From Flavobacterium sp. LC2016-23 (lineage in GTDB: Bacteria; Bacteroidota; Bacteroidia; Flavobacteriales; Flavobacteriaceae): 64,000 bases of DNA. Shown here in pieces: positions 63,106 to 64,000 of the stretch. The notes beneath the pieces are model-generated. The model ran no database searches. It saw only the letters and a list, made by a program, of their open reading frames with translations, and was not told the DNA's origin. Position numbers and translations under genes: made by a program. The stretch spans positions 1-64,000 of the forward strand of contig NZ_WKKE01000020.1 in NCBI RefSeq assembly GCF_009674775.1, in the 5' to 3' direction. Numbering within the stretch: position 1 is the first letter of the stretch; every line of letters starts with the position of its first letter.

Positions 63106-64000
63106 ATGAAATATAGATTTATAGGGTTATTTATTGCCATGTTGTGCAGTGTAGCAACATTTGGGCAAATAACAATAAAAGGGACTGTTAAGGATAAGGG
63201 TGCGATACCAATTCCAGGAGTTAACCTAATTGTGAAGGGAACAGGGACAGCTGCTGCAACAGATTTTGACGGAAAGTTCTCCATCTCAGTTCCTAATAAA
63301 AATGCTCAGATCGAATTCTCATTTGTTGGTTTTACCACTAAAGTTATACCGGTTGGAGATAAAACAGTTTTAGAGGTGGTTCTGGAAGAATCCAGCCAGG
63401 CTTTAGATGAAATTGTAGTGGTTGGTTATGCGGCTGTTAAAAAGAGCGATGTAACAAGTTCGATTTCTTCCATAAAAGGAAAAGAGCTTCAAACCATGAC
63501 CGTTGGTAATGTAGCAGAATCATTACAAGGTAAAGTGGCCGGTGTTCAGATTACGGGGCAGGGTGGTCCCGGAGCACAACCCAGGGTTTTAATTCGAGGT
63601 ATTTCGACCGTAAACCTGAGTACAGACCCACTTTATGTGGTTGATGGTATTCCGATGGGAACAAGTATCAATTTCCTGAGTAATAATGAGATTGAATCGA
63701 TGGAGGTTTTAAAAGATGCATCGGCAAGTGCCATTTATGGTTCCCGTGCTTCTAATGGAGTTATTCTGATTACAACTAAAAAAGGTAAAGTTGGAAAAAC
63801 CAGATTCAGTTTTGATACGAGTTCCGGTATGCAATTGATGAATAATCCCTACAATATGGCAAATGCCGAGAGTTATGCTTCGATTATGAATAAAGCGTAT
63901 AACAATTCAGGTTATGCTGATTATTTGCCTAATCCGTCTCAATACAGAGGAAAAACTACAGATTGGTGGGATGCCGGAATTAGAAAGGCTTCTCCCGTAA
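63106..64000 (+). CDS. SusC-family TonB-dependent transporter, truncated by the window end
   Basis: The first 298 residues are visible and the frame is open at 64000. A signal peptide (ending ATFGQ) is followed by a carboxypeptidase-D-like domain (about 20-105) and an EIVVVGYAAVKK box. The plug then has PLYVVDGIPMGTSIN and VLKDASASAIYGSRASNGVILITTKKGK. There is no STN domain. It is the third SusC of the window; its SusD should lie beyond the edge. Together with the lipoprotein upstream it forms the transport part of the locus controlled by HTCS2. Confidence 0.93.
   Translation, partial: MKYRFIGLFIAMLCSVATFGQITIKGTVKDKGAIPIPGVNLIVKGTGTAAATDFDGKFSISVPNKNAQIEFSFVGFTTKVIPVGDKTVLEVVLEESSQALDEIVVVGYAAVKKSDVTSSISSIKGKELQTMTVGNVAESLQGKVAGVQITGQGGPGAQPRVLIRGISTVNLSTDPLYVVDGIPMGTSINFLSNNEIESMEVLKDASASAIYGSRASNGVILITTKKGKVGKTRFSFDTSSGMQLMNNPYNMANAESYASIMNKAYNNSGYADYLPNPSQYRGKTTDWWDAGIRKASPV

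Overview
The window is AT-rich DNA with long intergenic spacers, SusC/SusD pairs, giant hybrid two-component regulators, TTG-N17-18-TAnnTTTG promoters and GH-rich loci. This is the signature of a Bacteroidota member, most probably a Flavobacterium-like soil, plant or freshwater species. No rRNA, tRNA, phage, IS element or CRISPR array was seen. The genes look chromosomal and intact; the only truncated ones are at the two window edges.

Layout. (1) 1-6.3 kb, minus strand: a lipoprotein peptidase-like hydrolase, then an operon of MprF/LpiA-type lipid aminoacyltransferase, a DUF998 membrane protein and a two-domain AcvB/VirJ hydrolase. This looks like a make-and-unmake system for aminoacylated phospholipids. 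(2) 6.8-21.2 kb, plus strand: an ECF sigma factor, a FecR anti-sigma factor, an STN-domain SusC, a SusD, a TlpA-like thioredoxin protein, an S9 peptidase and an M16 peptidase. It reads as a self-regulated peptide-uptake locus. (3) 21.9-40.6 kb: GH89 alpha-N-acetylglucosaminidase, SusC/SusD, two GH92 alpha-mannosidases, a secreted unknown, a metallophosphoesterase lipoprotein and a hybrid two-component regulator (HTCS1). (4) 40.6-41.7 kb: a roughly 134-bp-period tandem array of paired palindromes. (5) 41.8-56.7 kb: an operon-like series of myo-inositol oxygenase, GH2, an NagX/HGSNAT-like membrane protein, a sodium:solute symporter, two GH28, GH51 and GH95, interrupted by a second (54-bp) palindrome array. 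(6) 56.9-64 kb: a second hybrid regulator (HTCS2), a SusE/F-like lipoprotein and the start of a third SusC that runs off the window.

How the parts may work together. Regions 3 and 5 were first read as two polysaccharide utilization loci, one for a GlcNAc-capped mannose glycan and one for pectin side chains. However, the SusC of region 3 and the myo-inositol oxygenase of region 5 carry the same operator. It consists of two CCAT half-sites exactly 21 bp apart, with the -7 element exactly 25 bp after the second half-site. HTCS1, which lies between them and has its own consensus promoter, is the obvious candidate regulator. With the inositol oxygenase, an SSS transporter (a family that includes myo-inositol carriers), an alpha-GlcNAcase, alpha-mannosidases, a beta-galactosidase, an arabinofuranosidase and a phosphoesterase under one control, an inositol-containing plant glycoconjugate is a testable alternative to plain pectin. 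Candidates are glycosylinositol phosphoceramide or GPI-anchored arabinogalactan protein. This is inference and not shown by the sequence.

All family assignments come from reading motifs by eye; no database search was run.
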